From Pedobacter arcticus A12 (GTDB taxonomy: Bacteria > Bacteroidota > Bacteroidia > Sphingobacteriales > Sphingobacteriaceae), in the NCBI RefSeq assembly GCF_000302595.1, contig NZ_JH947127.1:930443-994442 (forward strand): 64,000 bases of DNA. Direction: 5' to 3'. Made by a program: the position numbers and the translations under genes. Below, piece after piece: positions 17,967 through 27,673 of this stretch. The number at the start of each line of letters is the position of its first letter. The first letter of the stretch is position 1. The notes beneath the pieces are model-generated. The model saw only the letters and a program-made list of their open reading frames with translations, was not told the origin of the DNA and made no database searches.

Positions 17967-19874
17967 CTACCATCCAGGATTTTGACGCGTTATTCTAGTA
18001 TTCGCATCTCTTTCATTTACTGGATAAGGCATTAGCCAATATTTTGTCGGTATAGTTGCCTGACTAAATGCTGTACCTGCGTTGTAAGGATAACTTGCTC
18101 TTCTCGCTTTTAATGCATCTTGGGTTTCTTGTATTTTATCTGAAAATAAATTCCATCTGATGAGATCCGCCTTGCGCAAACCTTCAAAACAAAGTTCCCA
18201 AGCTCTTTCATTTTGTACGCGGGTTTTAAAGTTGCTATAAATTAAGTCATTTGGCAAATCAGCGTCTGTAATTGTCTTTTTTGGTAATAGCGTAGCTTTT
18301 GCGGTAGCGCCTGTGCCATCACCAATGATGGTTACTTCAGGTACAGAGGTATAGCCAATGCCAGCATTTAATAACCTTACGCCAGTTACCACACCACCTG
18401 TGACAATTGGTACTGCCTGAGCATCAAAACCTGTTCCGCTTACTGTCATACCTGTGTTAGTTTTTCCGGAATTTCCTGTTTTATTATCGCCATATCCACT
18501 TCCTCCAGATGTAATGGCAATACTAATCCCGCTGCCGGAAATATCTGTACCAAATGCCCTTCTTCTAACCTGATTAATCGCATCATAAGCTAATTGGTTT
18601 GGGCCGTTATTTAATTCATTCTCAATCTCTGCCCTCATTAGCAACACATCTGAATAGCGCATAATCACATAATTGATAAAGGTTTTATCTTTCTCTAAAA
18701 TGCTGCCATTTTGATACTCTCTACTCCATTTTTGAGGTGTCCAACCATGCTCGTCCGACGAGCCTACTAAAAGTGGAATTCTCAATCCGTTAGCCCCAAG
18801 TTTATAGGTTGCTACAGAAAAATCCTTCCTTAAATCACCATCTGCAAAAGAATTATAAAACGTGAAGGTTACAAAATGTCGAGAAAGTGAATTAGCGAAC
18901 ACACCAAGTGTAGTATTTGGGGTATTGAAACTTCCAAAATATGAGACATGTCGACCTCCAGCAGCAGTAGGTGAGTAGAATGATGCCTCGAACAAATTCT
19001 CTTTTGGTTCTAATATTTGCCCCGCCTGATTTTTGAATACCTTACTGTAACTGTTGTTCAATTGGTAAAGATTAGAGCCAATAACATCGTTTATATGAGT
19101 TTGAGCCAATCTATAGTACTTAAGGTAATCATCTGGTTTTTGAACGGTTCCATCAGCTCTTAATGAATACCCACCTGCGGCTAATGCAACACGAGCTAAC
19201 ATTGCTTTTGCACCAAATTTGTTAATTCTTTCGTTTGTAGGTAAGGAAGCGGGTAAAACAGCGATAGCTTCCTCCATATCCTTAATAATTTGCTCATAAA
19301 TAACGTAGCGATCAACAAGCGGCGAAGATAAATCATCTCCTGAAAGCGAATTTTTGGTCTTAAATGGAACGTCTCCCCATAATTTTACCAACTCTGAATA
19401 ATAGAACCCACGTAAAAATTTTGCTTCCCCTAACAATCTGTTTAACTCTGCTTTTTCAGTTTCAGTTCCTGATATAAATTGTTCCATTTGTGGAATAGCA
19501 GCAATCACAAGATTTGCCCTATCAATACCTTCGTATAGGAATGTCCAGGTACTGTACAAATAAGGATGTGCAGAGTTGTGTCGATATTCTGCAATATCCC
19601 TCCAATCGTCAATTGAGTTGCCAGGAGCCATGAATGCCACATCATTGTTTAAATCATATACCAATGGAATATAATGCCCATAAGTTGCTGTAGTGTTCAT
19701 GGTTTCATAAATGCCCATGGTAGCAGAGAAGGCTTCAGGTACAGTCTTAAAAAAATTAGCTGTGGTAAATCTGGAATAAGGTTTTACCTCTACCAACTTT
19801 TTACAAGAAACCGAAATCATTGCCAATAACAGCAGTGAGATGGCTATTTTCAAATAATTATTTTTTAATCTCAT
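17967..19874 (-). CDS. SusD/RagB outer-membrane lipoprotein with an inserted Gly-rich domain
   Basis: This is the glycan-binding lipoprotein lid of a SusC/SusD importer. The lipobox is ISVSCKK. The SusD N-terminus (FKTVPEAFSATMGIYE), the TPR-like core (AEAKFLRGFYYSELVKLWGDVPFKT) and the C-terminal domain (RAWELCFEGLRKADLIRW, ending RITRQNPGW) are all present. At 635 residues it is longer than usual. The excess is an insertion at about residues 448-532 rich in Gly/Thr, with SGGSGYGDNKTG and GIGYTSVPEVTIIGDGTGATAKA, a beta-repeat motif more familiar from phage and large surface proteins. It follows susC by 12 bp. Confidence 0.92.
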   Translation of the reverse strand: MRLKNNYLKIAISLLLLAMISVSCKKLVEVKPYSRFTTANFFKTVPEAFSATMGIYETMNTTATYGHYIPLVYDLNNDVAFMAPGNSIDDWRDIAEYRHNSAHPYLYSTWTFLYEGIDRANLVIAAIPQMEQFISGTETEKAELNRLLGEAKFLRGFYYSELVKLWGDVPFKTKNSLSGDDLSSPLVDRYVIYEQIIKDMEEAIAVLPASLPTNERINKFGAKAMLARVALAAGGYSLRADGTVQKPDDYLKYYRLAQTHINDVIGSNLYQLNNSYSKVFKNQAGQILEPKENLFEASFYSPTAAGGRHVSYFGSFNTPNTTLGVFANSLSRHFVTFTFYNSFADGDLRKDFSVATYKLGANGLRIPLLVGSSDEHGWTPQKWSREYQNGSILEKDKTFINYVIMRYSDVLLMRAEIENELNNGPNQLAYDAINQVRRRAFGTDISGSGISIAITSGGSGYGDNKTGNSGKTNTGMTVSGTGFDAQAVPIVTGGVVTGVRLLNAGIGYTSVPEVTIIGDGTGATAKATLLPKKTITDADLPNDLIYSNFKTRVQNERAWELCFEGLRKADLIRWNLFSDKIQETQDALKARRASYPYNAGTAFSQATIPTKYWLMPYPVNERDANTRITRQNPGW

Positions 19875-19886
19875 TTCTATAATTTT

Positions 19887-22800
19887 TTAAAGTGATAAGT
19901 TTAACCCTGCTACAAATGATTTACCTCTTGGATAGGAACTAAAGTCTACACCTTTGGTTAAACCTTTTGAACTACTCACCTCTGGGTCGTAACCAGAGTA
20001 TTTAGTAAATACGAATAAATTGTAAGCCGTAAAGTATATCCTAGCTTTTGAAATTTTCACTCTACTAAGCCACTGTTTTGGCAAACTATAACCTAAACTT
20101 ACATTGTTCAAACGTAAGAAAGATCCATCTTCAATAACTAAATCATTTACTTTGTTGATAGTTCCTAAATTAACCGGAATTTTGTTTTTACCTTGATTTA
20201 ACGCTGCCAATGCAACCGGACTCGATACTAAATTCCCTTGTGCATCAATCTCGGTCCAACGATCCTTTTGAAATCTTAAACTACTTGTATAAGGGTTAGC
20301 ACGACTCCAGTTGTTTGCGATATTGGCATTGTAAATATCGTTTCCGTAGACAAAATCTAAAAATACCGAAAGATCAATGCCTTTATAAGTAAGAGTATTG
20401 TTGATACCACCTGTAAATTTAGGGTTGGCATTACCGATAATGGTGCGGTCCAATTCATTAATTAATCCGTCAGGCACTCCATTTGGGCCACTAATATCTA
20501 TATATTTTCCAAATCCTGGTCTTACAGCACTTCCGTTGCTAACCACACCAGGCTTAAGTGTGTAGAGACTAGTAGTTGGATTATAATCAAAATCACTAAC
20601 CTGATACAAACCATCAGTTAAGTAACCGTACATCATGCCAACTGGTTTCCCAACTTGTAAAATATAATCAGTGATAGCGGAACTCCAACTGCTAATATTT
20701 AAAGAGGTCTGATCGCCGTTCAATTTTAACACTTTAGTTCTATTAAACGCAATGTTAAAGTTGGTATTCCAAGTAAAATCCTGTTTCTGAACATTTACCG
20801 AATTCATTGTAAACTCTAGACCTTTACTGGAGGTTTCTCCAATGTTTTGAATTTGATTCGCAAAACCAGAGCTGGCTGGTATTCTTGTGTTATACAACAA
20901 ATCCTTAGAACGATTATCATAAATTTCAGCGGTCAGCGTAAATCTTTGATTAAACAGTCCTAAATCGACACCAATATTACTTTGCACTACAGTCTCCCAC
21001 TTTAAGAAAGGGTTAGCTAAGTTAGCTTGATAAACAGCGCTGACCAGTTGATCGTTAAGTGGGTAAGAACCGCTCACGAACGTTCCTAGCGCTGCGTAAT
21101 TTGCTATCCTATCATTTCCAGAACTACCATAGCTAACACGCAAGCGAAGATCAGAAATGGATCTTAAATTTTTCATAAAAGACTCTTGGTTGATTTTCCA
21201 AGCAAATGCACCTGCTGGGAAATATCCAAAAACGTTTTCCGGACCGAATTTAGAAGATCCATCCCGTCTTAATGAACCACTAAAAAGATAACGCCCTTTG
21301 TAGCTATAGTTTGCTCTCGTAAAAAGAGAAAATAGCTTGTCGTCGTACGCGTCAGATGACGGGAACCCAGCTATAGTACCTGCGCTTAAATCAAAATAGC
21401 CATTGTTAATAGTCGGAAAATTTGATGCACTTGCAGAAAAACTTTCGTTGTAATTATAAATATACTCTTGACCTAAAGACATGTCAAATTTGTGCTTCTT
21501 AATGACTTTGGCATAAGTGAGTACATTATTATAAGAAAAGCGGTTTCCATTTGATTCGCTGGTACTACCAAAAGGACCTCCACGCCTAATTGATTGCAAA
21601 TTCTTTGAACTGGAAAAGAATTGGCTTTTATTTGTGTTGACCCTATAACCTACCAAACCATTATAAGTCAAATTTTTGACAATATTATATCTTACCGATA
21701 CGTTTACGTTAAGATCATTGCGGGTTTTTGTACTATTGCGAGATTGTAACCCTAATACAGGACTCTGAAAGGCAGGGTTGCTCTGGTTGTCGAATTCATC
21801 TATTTCATCATCGAAAAGATCTAAATCTTCACTGCCCTTTTTATTAATTGGTCTGTACTGCAACAATGTTTGCAGGTAACTTAAGCGAGGTGCACCTTCA
21901 TCATATCCCGCATTGGTACCTCCCGTTCCTAAAATATTTTGCTTCGAGTAATTAACAATTCCGGTAATAATTGCTTTCTTACTTACATTATTAGTCACCG
22001 TCAATTTAGCGATATCTTTAGTTGCTCCACTATTTGTTAATAATCCGCCATTATCGTTTCTGGAGTAAAAAAGATTATAACGCATTTCATTAGTACCTCC
22101 ACTCACCCCAATCTTATGATACTGGCTAATTACTCCTCCACCTAGTACTTCTTCTTGCCAATTTACGCCTGGTTTATTTTCATACAAAGATTTCAATTCA
22201 CTAAATTGGCCAAATGCGTTTGTAAACCTTGCTAAATCAGTAGCACTTCCAGAGCTGTTTTCATAAGCATAAAGCGTATATTCATAGGGGCTTAAAACAG
22301 GTAAATATCGCGAGATAATCCTTGCTCCAACATATCCATTATAATTCACACTTGTTTTCCCTGCTTTAATACTCTTTGTGGTTACCAAAATCACTCCATT
22401 AGCTCCACGAGCACCGTAAACTGCTGTAGCAGAAGCGTCTTTCAAAACATCTATTGTTTCTATATCTGAAGGGTCCAAAAAATCTAGCCCATCTGTTTGT
22501 GGCACCCCATCAACCACATACAATGGTTCATTACTTTGTGTAATTGACGTCCCTCCTCTTATTGTAATAGTAGGCTCAGCTTCAGGATCACCACTAGGCA
22601 TACTAACTTGCATGCCTGCAATGCGGCCTTGTAAAGCTTGGGCAACGTTAGGCACTGGCACCTTTTCCAATTCCTGACCACTTATGGAAGATATAGCACC
22701 AGTTAAGTCACCACGTTTGGTTTCTGCTCCATAACCAGTTACAACTACTTCATTTAACTTTCTTAAATCTTCCAAAAGCTTAACATTTATAGTGGTTCTG

Positions 22801-23075
22801 TTATTAACACTTAATTCAGTAGTTTTTGACCCTAGAGATGTAAAAACCAAAGTAGCATTAGGCTTAACCTTAATTTGGTAAGCTCCTGTAGCGTCAGTTA
22901 ACACAATGTTTTTCGAACCCTTTTCTCCTACAATTGCGCCAGGTAACGTCTGTTCCGTATGGTCTGTAACCACACCTTTTACCGTAACTAAATTTTGGGC
23001 ATTAGCCGCGAAGTAAGGCAAGGTAAAAAGTAACAGTATCAATTTTTTCATGTATGTTTTTTTAATATTCTTCAT
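19887..23075 (-). CDS. SusC/RagA TonB-dependent outer-membrane transporter
   Basis: This 1062-residue TonB-dependent receptor imports oligosaccharides bound by the SusD partner. The signal peptide is probably from Met9 (MKKLILLLFTLPYFAANAQ). A carboxypeptidase-regulatory-like domain (VKGVVTDHTEQTLPGAIVGEKGS) is followed by the TonB box/plug (EVVVTGYG near residue 110, LYVVDGVPQ, DVLKDASATAVYGARGANGV) and a beta-barrel ending in FVAGLNLSL. No extra signalling (STN) domain is seen, so regulation is likely through the hybrid regulator. It starts 3 bp after the second ferritin-like gene, so the four genes form one operon. Confidence 0.95.
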   Translation of the reverse strand: MKNIKKTYMKKLILLLFTLPYFAANAQNLVTVKGVVTDHTEQTLPGAIVGEKGSKNIVLTDATGAYQIKVKPNATLVFTSLGSKTTELSVNNRTTINVKLLEDLRKLNEVVVTGYGAETKRGDLTGAISSISGQELEKVPVPNVAQALQGRIAGMQVSMPSGDPEAEPTITIRGGTSITQSNEPLYVVDGVPQTDGLDFLDPSDIETIDVLKDASATAVYGARGANGVILVTTKSIKAGKTSVNYNGYVGARIISRYLPVLSPYEYTLYAYENSSGSATDLARFTNAFGQFSELKSLYENKPGVNWQEEVLGGGVISQYHKIGVSGGTNEMRYNLFYSRNDNGGLLTNSGATKDIAKLTVTNNVSKKAIITGIVNYSKQNILGTGGTNAGYDEGAPRLSYLQTLLQYRPINKKGSEDLDLFDDEIDEFDNQSNPAFQSPVLGLQSRNSTKTRNDLNVNVSVRYNIVKNLTYNGLVGYRVNTNKSQFFSSSKNLQSIRRGGPFGSTSESNGNRFSYNNVLTYAKVIKKHKFDMSLGQEYIYNYNESFSASASNFPTINNGYFDLSAGTIAGFPSSDAYDDKLFSLFTRANYSYKGRYLFSGSLRRDGSSKFGPENVFGYFPAGAFAWKINQESFMKNLRSISDLRLRVSYGSSGNDRIANYAALGTFVSGSYPLNDQLVSAVYQANLANPFLKWETVVQSNIGVDLGLFNQRFTLTAEIYDNRSKDLLYNTRIPASSGFANQIQNIGETSSKGLEFTMNSVNVQKQDFTWNTNFNIAFNRTKVLKLNGDQTSLNISSWSSAITDYILQVGKPVGMMYGYLTDGLYQVSDFDYNPTTSLYTLKPGVVSNGSAVRPGFGKYIDISGPNGVPDGLINELDRTIIGNANPKFTGGINNTLTYKGIDLSVFLDFVYGNDIYNANIANNWSRANPYTSSLRFQKDRWTEIDAQGNLVSSPVALAALNQGKNKIPVNLGTINKVNDLVIEDGSFLRLNNVSLGYSLPKQWLSRVKISKARIYFTAYNLFVFTKYSGYDPEVSSSKGLTKGVDFSSYPRGKSFVAGLNLSL

Positions 23076-23078
23076 CCC

Positions 23079-24056
23079 TTAAATTTTAAACCCTGTCTTT
23101 AAATAATAATTGATTTGCAATTTGGCACTAACATCCAAGAAATACTCGTCAAACGATGCTGAAGCCATAGCTCTGGCTTCAAATAGATCATTACCTGTCA
23201 ATGGAAGTGTTTTTCCATCTGTAAAATGAGCAAAGCCCGCTGTTTCCATACCTGATTGCACTGATTTATCCTCTCTATTCTTTACCGTACTATCCACATC
23301 ATATACAGTTACACCACTCAAATACGTATCATTTGTCACTATATCATTACCTGATGAAAGTAACGCCAACACGCCAGAATCTGATCTTCTTACCCCTACC
23401 CATGGCCTTAAGTTTTTAAGGTCTGTTGCTTGTGTATTGCGTAGCAATTCTCTAACCTGTGCCGAGTGCCTTGCCTGTGCAGTATGTAGTTTCAATGCTG
23501 CAGATAATGCCTGCTTATTCTCAAATAAAACACTAAGCTGCCCTTTGTAAATCCTTACGGTTAAATCTTCTAGCACCACTGCTGCCGTCAAAAAATTCTG
23601 ATAGTTCGTATTCACTGTTGTAAAAGTTACACTTGTAACAGTACGTCCATAATCAAACGCTGAATTATCTAAAATTGCTCTAGGTATTCCCCCCGCAGCA
23701 GTAATAGTTAAGTTTAAAAAATCAACATGTGCTTTCTCTTGGTCTCTTAACTTAGTAAACAACGGTTTATCTGCAGCAGGAATAAGGTTAGGATAATTTA
23801 CCAGAGCATTATTGTAGAAATTGTACTGAAGATATTCCAATACAATTAACATATTTAATGAATCAGCAACCGTATTAGTTGTGGATGTTTGCGCTTGAGC
23901 AGATCCAAAAAGATTGCCTATAACAGCTGGAATACTTGCCAAGGAAACCTTTTTACCAAAACCCATCAGACCTTTCAAAGTCTCTCTTCTATCTTTTATA
24001 GACTGATCAGAAACTTCCAACTTTACTAATTCCTCTATAATATTTAAAATCTTCAT
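23079..24056 (-). CDS. Ferritin-like domain protein 2, in the SusCD operon
   Basis: This 325-residue protein has a signal-like segment near residues 36-56 (VSLASIPAVIGNLFGSAQAQ) and a ferritin-like four-helix bundle. Candidate metal ligands lie in VLEYLQYNFY, RDQEKAHVDFL, LEDLTVRIYKG and QARHSAQVRELL, the E...ExxH pattern expected for the family (Pfam Ferritin_2 type). The role of such exported ferritin-like proteins is not established. It lies 11 bp after a paralogous gene and 3 bp before susC, an unusual partner for a glycan importer. Confidence 0.75.
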   Translation of the reverse strand: MKILNIIEELVKLEVSDQSIKDRRETLKGLMGFGKKVSLASIPAVIGNLFGSAQAQTSTTNTVADSLNMLIVLEYLQYNFYNNALVNYPNLIPAADKPLFTKLRDQEKAHVDFLNLTITAAGGIPRAILDNSAFDYGRTVTSVTFTTVNTNYQNFLTAAVVLEDLTVRIYKGQLSVLFENKQALSAALKLHTAQARHSAQVRELLRNTQATDLKNLRPWVGVRRSDSGVLALLSSGNDIVTNDTYLSGVTVYDVDSTVKNREDKSVQSGMETAGFAHFTDGKTLPLTGNDLFEARAMASASFDEYFLDVSAKLQINYYLKTGFKI

Positions 24057-24067
24057 AATTGAGCTTC

Positions 24068-24820
24068 TTAACTATTTAATATTTCTAATTTTGTTTTAAT
24101 GTATTTAGAAACTTGTTGCAATACAACCTTAGGTGCCAACGATACATCTGTAGCATGGGTTGCATCAGCTCCCAACTCAACGAGTTGGTCTAAGTCAATT
24201 CCACTTCGGTCAGAAACCTGATTACGAAGCCAACAAGCATGCCTCGCCTCAACAGTAGCTATTTGAGACAATATTAACACATTGGACAACTCTTTTACTC
24301 TTTCTAAAGCACCATTATAAGCAGCTACACCTAAATCTTCAAATGTTTGGGCAGCTAATAAAACAGCATTCTTAGATGAAAAATCAATGCTTGAAAAATC
24401 AAATTCTAGCTTCCCTATTGCTGACTGAATTCCAATTACATTTAAATAATATTCGGCATGTGTTTGCTCATGTAATTTCAATTCATTAAAATACACCTTT
24501 TGCAAATCGGTAAAATCATTAGATAAAATTTCGGTTAGCTTTATATAGAAGGCGGCCTCCAGTTGCTCTAACGCATATATGTAATTCAGTAAACCTATGT
24601 CATAGTTTGCCGCAAAATTAATTACGTTACCAGGGTTAGTTTCATGAACTGTATTTTGAATTAATCCATTCTTTTTGCAGCCTAAAGCCACCACAGATAA
24701 GGTGCCAACTGCGCCTATCTTTAAAAAGTTTCGTCTATGAATCTTACTGATAGTTCTTTCTTTCTCTAAACTGAGGTTTGGTTTACTTGGTCTCATATCA
24801 TAAAATTTAATTGGTTTCAT
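24068..24820 (-). CDS. Ferritin-like domain protein 1, first gene of the SusCD operon
   Basis: The product has 250 residues. An N-terminal RRNFLKIGAVGTLSVVALGCKK combines a Tat-like twin-arginine pattern with a lipobox, so it is exported, probably as a lipoprotein. The ferritin-like bundle shows ALEQLEAAFY, LHEQTHAEYY, FEDLGVAAY and VEARHACWL as likely metal-binding helices. It is a distant paralogue of the next gene. A 20-bp tandem duplication covers its start, making an upstream ATG-AAA-CCA-ATT-AAA-TAA five-codon minigene just before the real start. Confidence 0.75.
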   Translation of the reverse strand: MKPIKFYDMRPSKPNLSLEKERTISKIHRRNFLKIGAVGTLSVVALGCKKNGLIQNTVHETNPGNVINFAANYDIGLLNYIYALEQLEAAFYIKLTEILSNDFTDLQKVYFNELKLHEQTHAEYYLNVIGIQSAIGKLEFDFSSIDFSSKNAVLLAAQTFEDLGVAAYNGALERVKELSNVLILSQIATVEARHACWLRNQVSDRSGIDLDQLVELGADATHATDVSLAPKVVLQQVSKYIKTKLEILNS

Positions 24821-24848
24821 AATTATTTAATTGGTTTCATAATTATAA
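24809..24848. repeat. 20-bp tandem duplication over a start codon
   Basis: AATTGGTTTCATAATTATTT occurs twice in tandem (second copy with a changed end). On the minus strand each copy contains ATGAAACCAATT, so the gene has two identical starts. The upstream one is closed after five codons. Confidence 0.75.
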
Positions 24849-25517
24849 GGAAGTGAACAGAAGGAATACTTCCTATTACAACTGGTTATCACATATTCTT
24901 TTTAACAGATTGTGAAGACGAATTTAACGGTATATCTCTTCCGTCCCTTTCAATTCTGTTTAAATTCCTTTCAAATTTGATGAAAAATCAAAAAACATTA
25001 AACTTACTCTATGATGAATAAAATATCTTGTAAGTAAATTTTAATTTAAAATCACTCGTTTTTCTCAAAATTTTTTTTCAAGCTCGGCTCTCCTAAATTT
25101 TCAATGTGTTAATCAATTCCTAAATTATTAAAGACAATACCTAAAGTCTGATTAAACATTTAGCTATAATTTCACAGTGCAAATAAAGAAATTACTAAAT
25201 ACTCTTGATGAACCTGAATAAGAAAATCGACCTGAACGCTGCTACGCTATTGCTGCTACTCTTTAACAAAAACACAACGCTTGTCCAAAAGAAAATGCAG
25301 ATAGCTGGATAGCAAACGCAACAGCTGTCATTGATCTACAGCTGAGGGATGTATCGTTGGAAATTAATGGGGAAATAAAAATATTGAAGATGGATCTTCA
25401 ATTGATAGTGAAAGTCTTATCGTAATAAGGAACTAATAAGGTATCTGTTCACAATGCAAAAAAATTGGCTAATAATGTCAATTAAAAACACAAAAAATAA
25501 ATTTAAACTAATCACAT
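24849..25517. other. Divergent intergenic region between the SusCD operon and heparinase III
   Basis: It holds the regulatory DNA of both units. A candidate operator, TGTTTAAATTCCTTTC, lies at 24956-24971 and recurs at 43406-43421. Around 25207-25400 a broken frame (ending IADSWIANATAVIDLQLRDV) may be an unidentified gene relic. No RNA gene is seen. Confidence 0.4.
24956..24980 (-). promoter_or_regulatory. Candidate regulator-binding site upstream of the SusCD operon
   Basis: TGTTTAAATTCCTTTCAAATTTGAT shares its first 16 bases and most of the rest with 43406-43430, upstream of a sulfatase remnant on the same strand. A target for the hybrid regulator at 34067-38155 is a reasonable guess and is not shown. 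Confidence 0.35.
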
Positions 25518-27491
25518 ATGAACAAAATAATTGCGCTTTGTTACTTTCTCCTGATAACGATTACGATATCTGCTCAGGAAAAGCCGATTACGGCCGAGAG
25601 TTTCGACATCATCAACCTAGATTATAACGGCTTAGAAAGTGTTAAAAAACTCGTTAACGCGAAAAAATATGAACAGGCAGGCAAGGCTTTACTTAACTAT
25701 TACCGCACCCGAACCAACGTAAAGATCGGCAAATTTAAAATGGGCGATGTGAAACCCTTTAATGGCAAGAAATTGAGCAATGATGAGCAGGAAAAAGCAG
25801 ATAATGCGCTACTGCACAAGTTTAAACCACATAAGGGTTACGGCTTTTTCGATTACGGAGAGGATATTAACTGGCAAAACTGGCCGGTGAAAGACAATGA
25901 AGTGCGGTGGCAGCTACATCGCCTAGGTTGGTTTACATCTATGGGTAATGCCTACAGAGCATCGGGCGAGGAAAAATATGCAAAAGAATGGGTGAACCAG
26001 TACCGCGATTGGGTGAAAAAAAATCCAAAAGGCCTATCAGCAGATAATGACAAATATGTTTGGCGTCCACTTGAGGTATCGGAGCGTATTAGTATGCTAA
26101 GTGGCGTATTCAATTTGATGGGTCCATCTGAAGCGTTTACACCATCCTTTTTATTAGAGTTTTTGCACAGTTACGGCGAACAGACAGATTATTTGATTAA
26201 AAATTATGCTAAAATTGGCAATCATAGATTGTTTGAGGCTCAACGGGCCTTAGCTGCTGGATGTTTCTTTCCTGAAATAAAAAGTTCTGAAAGCTGGCGA
26301 AAAAGCGGTGCAGAGATTTTAGTTGTAGAAATAAAAAAACAGGTTTATCCTGACGGGATGCAGTTTGAACTATCTCCAAATTACCACAATACAATGATTA
26401 ACATCTTTTTGGAAGGATTGAGGTCTGCTAAAAATGCGGGATTAGAGAGCGAATTTCCACCAAGCTATAAGGAAACCGTAGAAAAAATGGCGATGGCCAC
26501 GGTAAACTTTTCGTTCCCCGATTATAATTATCCGATGTTTGGCGATGCCTGGCCTGCAGACAAAACTTCTATGTTGAAACAGTACAAAAAGTGGGCTACA
26601 GCTTTTCCTCATAACGAAGTGTTACAATATTTCGCTACCGATGGCACACAGGGGAAAGCACCGAATTACTTATCAAAAGGCTTAACTACAGCAGGTTTTT
26701 ATACCTTAAGAAATGGATGGGATATAAAATCTACGATGATGGTGATGAAAGCGAGTCCTCCGGGAAAGTTTCACGCACAACCAGACAACGGTACGTTTGA
26801 GCTTTGGGTAAACGGTCGCAATTTCACACCTGATGCTGGAGTGTTTGTGTATAGTGGCGATGAGGAAGTAAACAAAATGCGTGAGGAGTTTCGCCAAACT
26901 AAATTCCATAGTACATTAACTTTGAACGACCAGAATATGGTAATCACCAAGGCGAAACAAGATAAATGGATTACCGACAAAAACATGGACATTTTAACCT
27001 ATACCAACCCAAGTTATGCAGATTTGGACCACCAACGCAGCGTGTTGTTTATAGACCAAAAATACTTTTTAATTATTGATAATGCGATGGGCAAGGCTAC
27101 CGGGAAACTGGATGTACGTTTCCATCTAAAAGAGGATGCCAAACCAGTTTATGAGGTGGCTAAAAACCTGATTTATACTACTTACGTTGATGGAAATAAT
27201 TTATTGATACAGTCTCTGAATACAGATAAAGTTAATCTGTTGGAGGAGCAAAGCAAAGTATCTTACTTCTACCGTAAAGAACAGCCACGCCCTGCTTTGG
27301 CTTTTGAGAAACAGAAAAGCGATGATAAAACGCAAAGTTTTGTGAGCATTTTGTATCCTTACAACGGTGAGAAAGCTCCTCAGATTAGTGTTAAAGAAAA
27401 TAAAGGGAATGATTACGCGAAAGGCACTATTAATCTTACGCTAACCATTGATGGTAAAGTCAAGAATGTGATAGCAAATTTGGCAAAGTAG
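25518..27491 (+). CDS. hepC: Heparinase III, heparan-sulfate lyase (PL12)
   Basis: This 657-residue periplasmic enzyme cleaves heparan sulfate by beta-elimination to unsaturated disaccharides. It has a signal peptide ending in ISAQ, an (alpha/alpha) toroid N-terminal domain and a C-terminal beta-sandwich. Long stretches match the P. heparinus HepC sequence as I remember it, for example DINWQNWPVKDNEVRWQLHR, VWRPLEVSERI and APPGKFHAQPDNGTFEL-like motifs. The residues known to matter in PL12 are present: Asn in GNHRLFEAQ (near 235), Tyr in FELSPNYHN (near 290) and His in KFHAQPDNG (near 420). The length equals the family norm. It is divergent from the SusCD operon. Confidence 0.95.
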   Translation: MNKIIALCYFLLITITISAQEKPITAESFDIINLDYNGLESVKKLVNAKKYEQAGKALLNYYRTRTNVKIGKFKMGDVKPFNGKKLSNDEQEKADNALLHKFKPHKGYGFFDYGEDINWQNWPVKDNEVRWQLHRLGWFTSMGNAYRASGEEKYAKEWVNQYRDWVKKNPKGLSADNDKYVWRPLEVSERISMLSGVFNLMGPSEAFTPSFLLEFLHSYGEQTDYLIKNYAKIGNHRLFEAQRALAAGCFFPEIKSSESWRKSGAEILVVEIKKQVYPDGMQFELSPNYHNTMINIFLEGLRSAKNAGLESEFPPSYKETVEKMAMATVNFSFPDYNYPMFGDAWPADKTSMLKQYKKWATAFPHNEVLQYFATDGTQGKAPNYLSKGLTTAGFYTLRNGWDIKSTMMVMKASPPGKFHAQPDNGTFELWVNGRNFTPDAGVFVYSGDEEVNKMREEFRQTKFHSTLTLNDQNMVITKAKQDKWITDKNMDILTYTNPSYADLDHQRSVLFIDQKYFLIIDNAMGKATGKLDVRFHLKEDAKPVYEVAKNLIYTTYVDGNNLLIQSLNTDKVNLLEEQSKVSYFYRKEQPRPALAFEKQKSDDKTQSFVSILYPYNGEKAPQISVKENKGNDYAKGTINLTLTIDGKVKNVIANLAK

Positions 27492-27673
27492 TAGCTATTA
27501 AATTCCTTTTAAATAATATATCAGCCTGAACCTTTTAGAAACCACGAAACAATCGGGAAGCTAGTCCTTTCATTGATGGAATTAAAAAAACAATTGTGGA
27601 GCAATTGTTATAAGGAGCACATTGCAACAGCATGAGCTATATTTAAATTATTAAAATATAAACCATTAAATGT

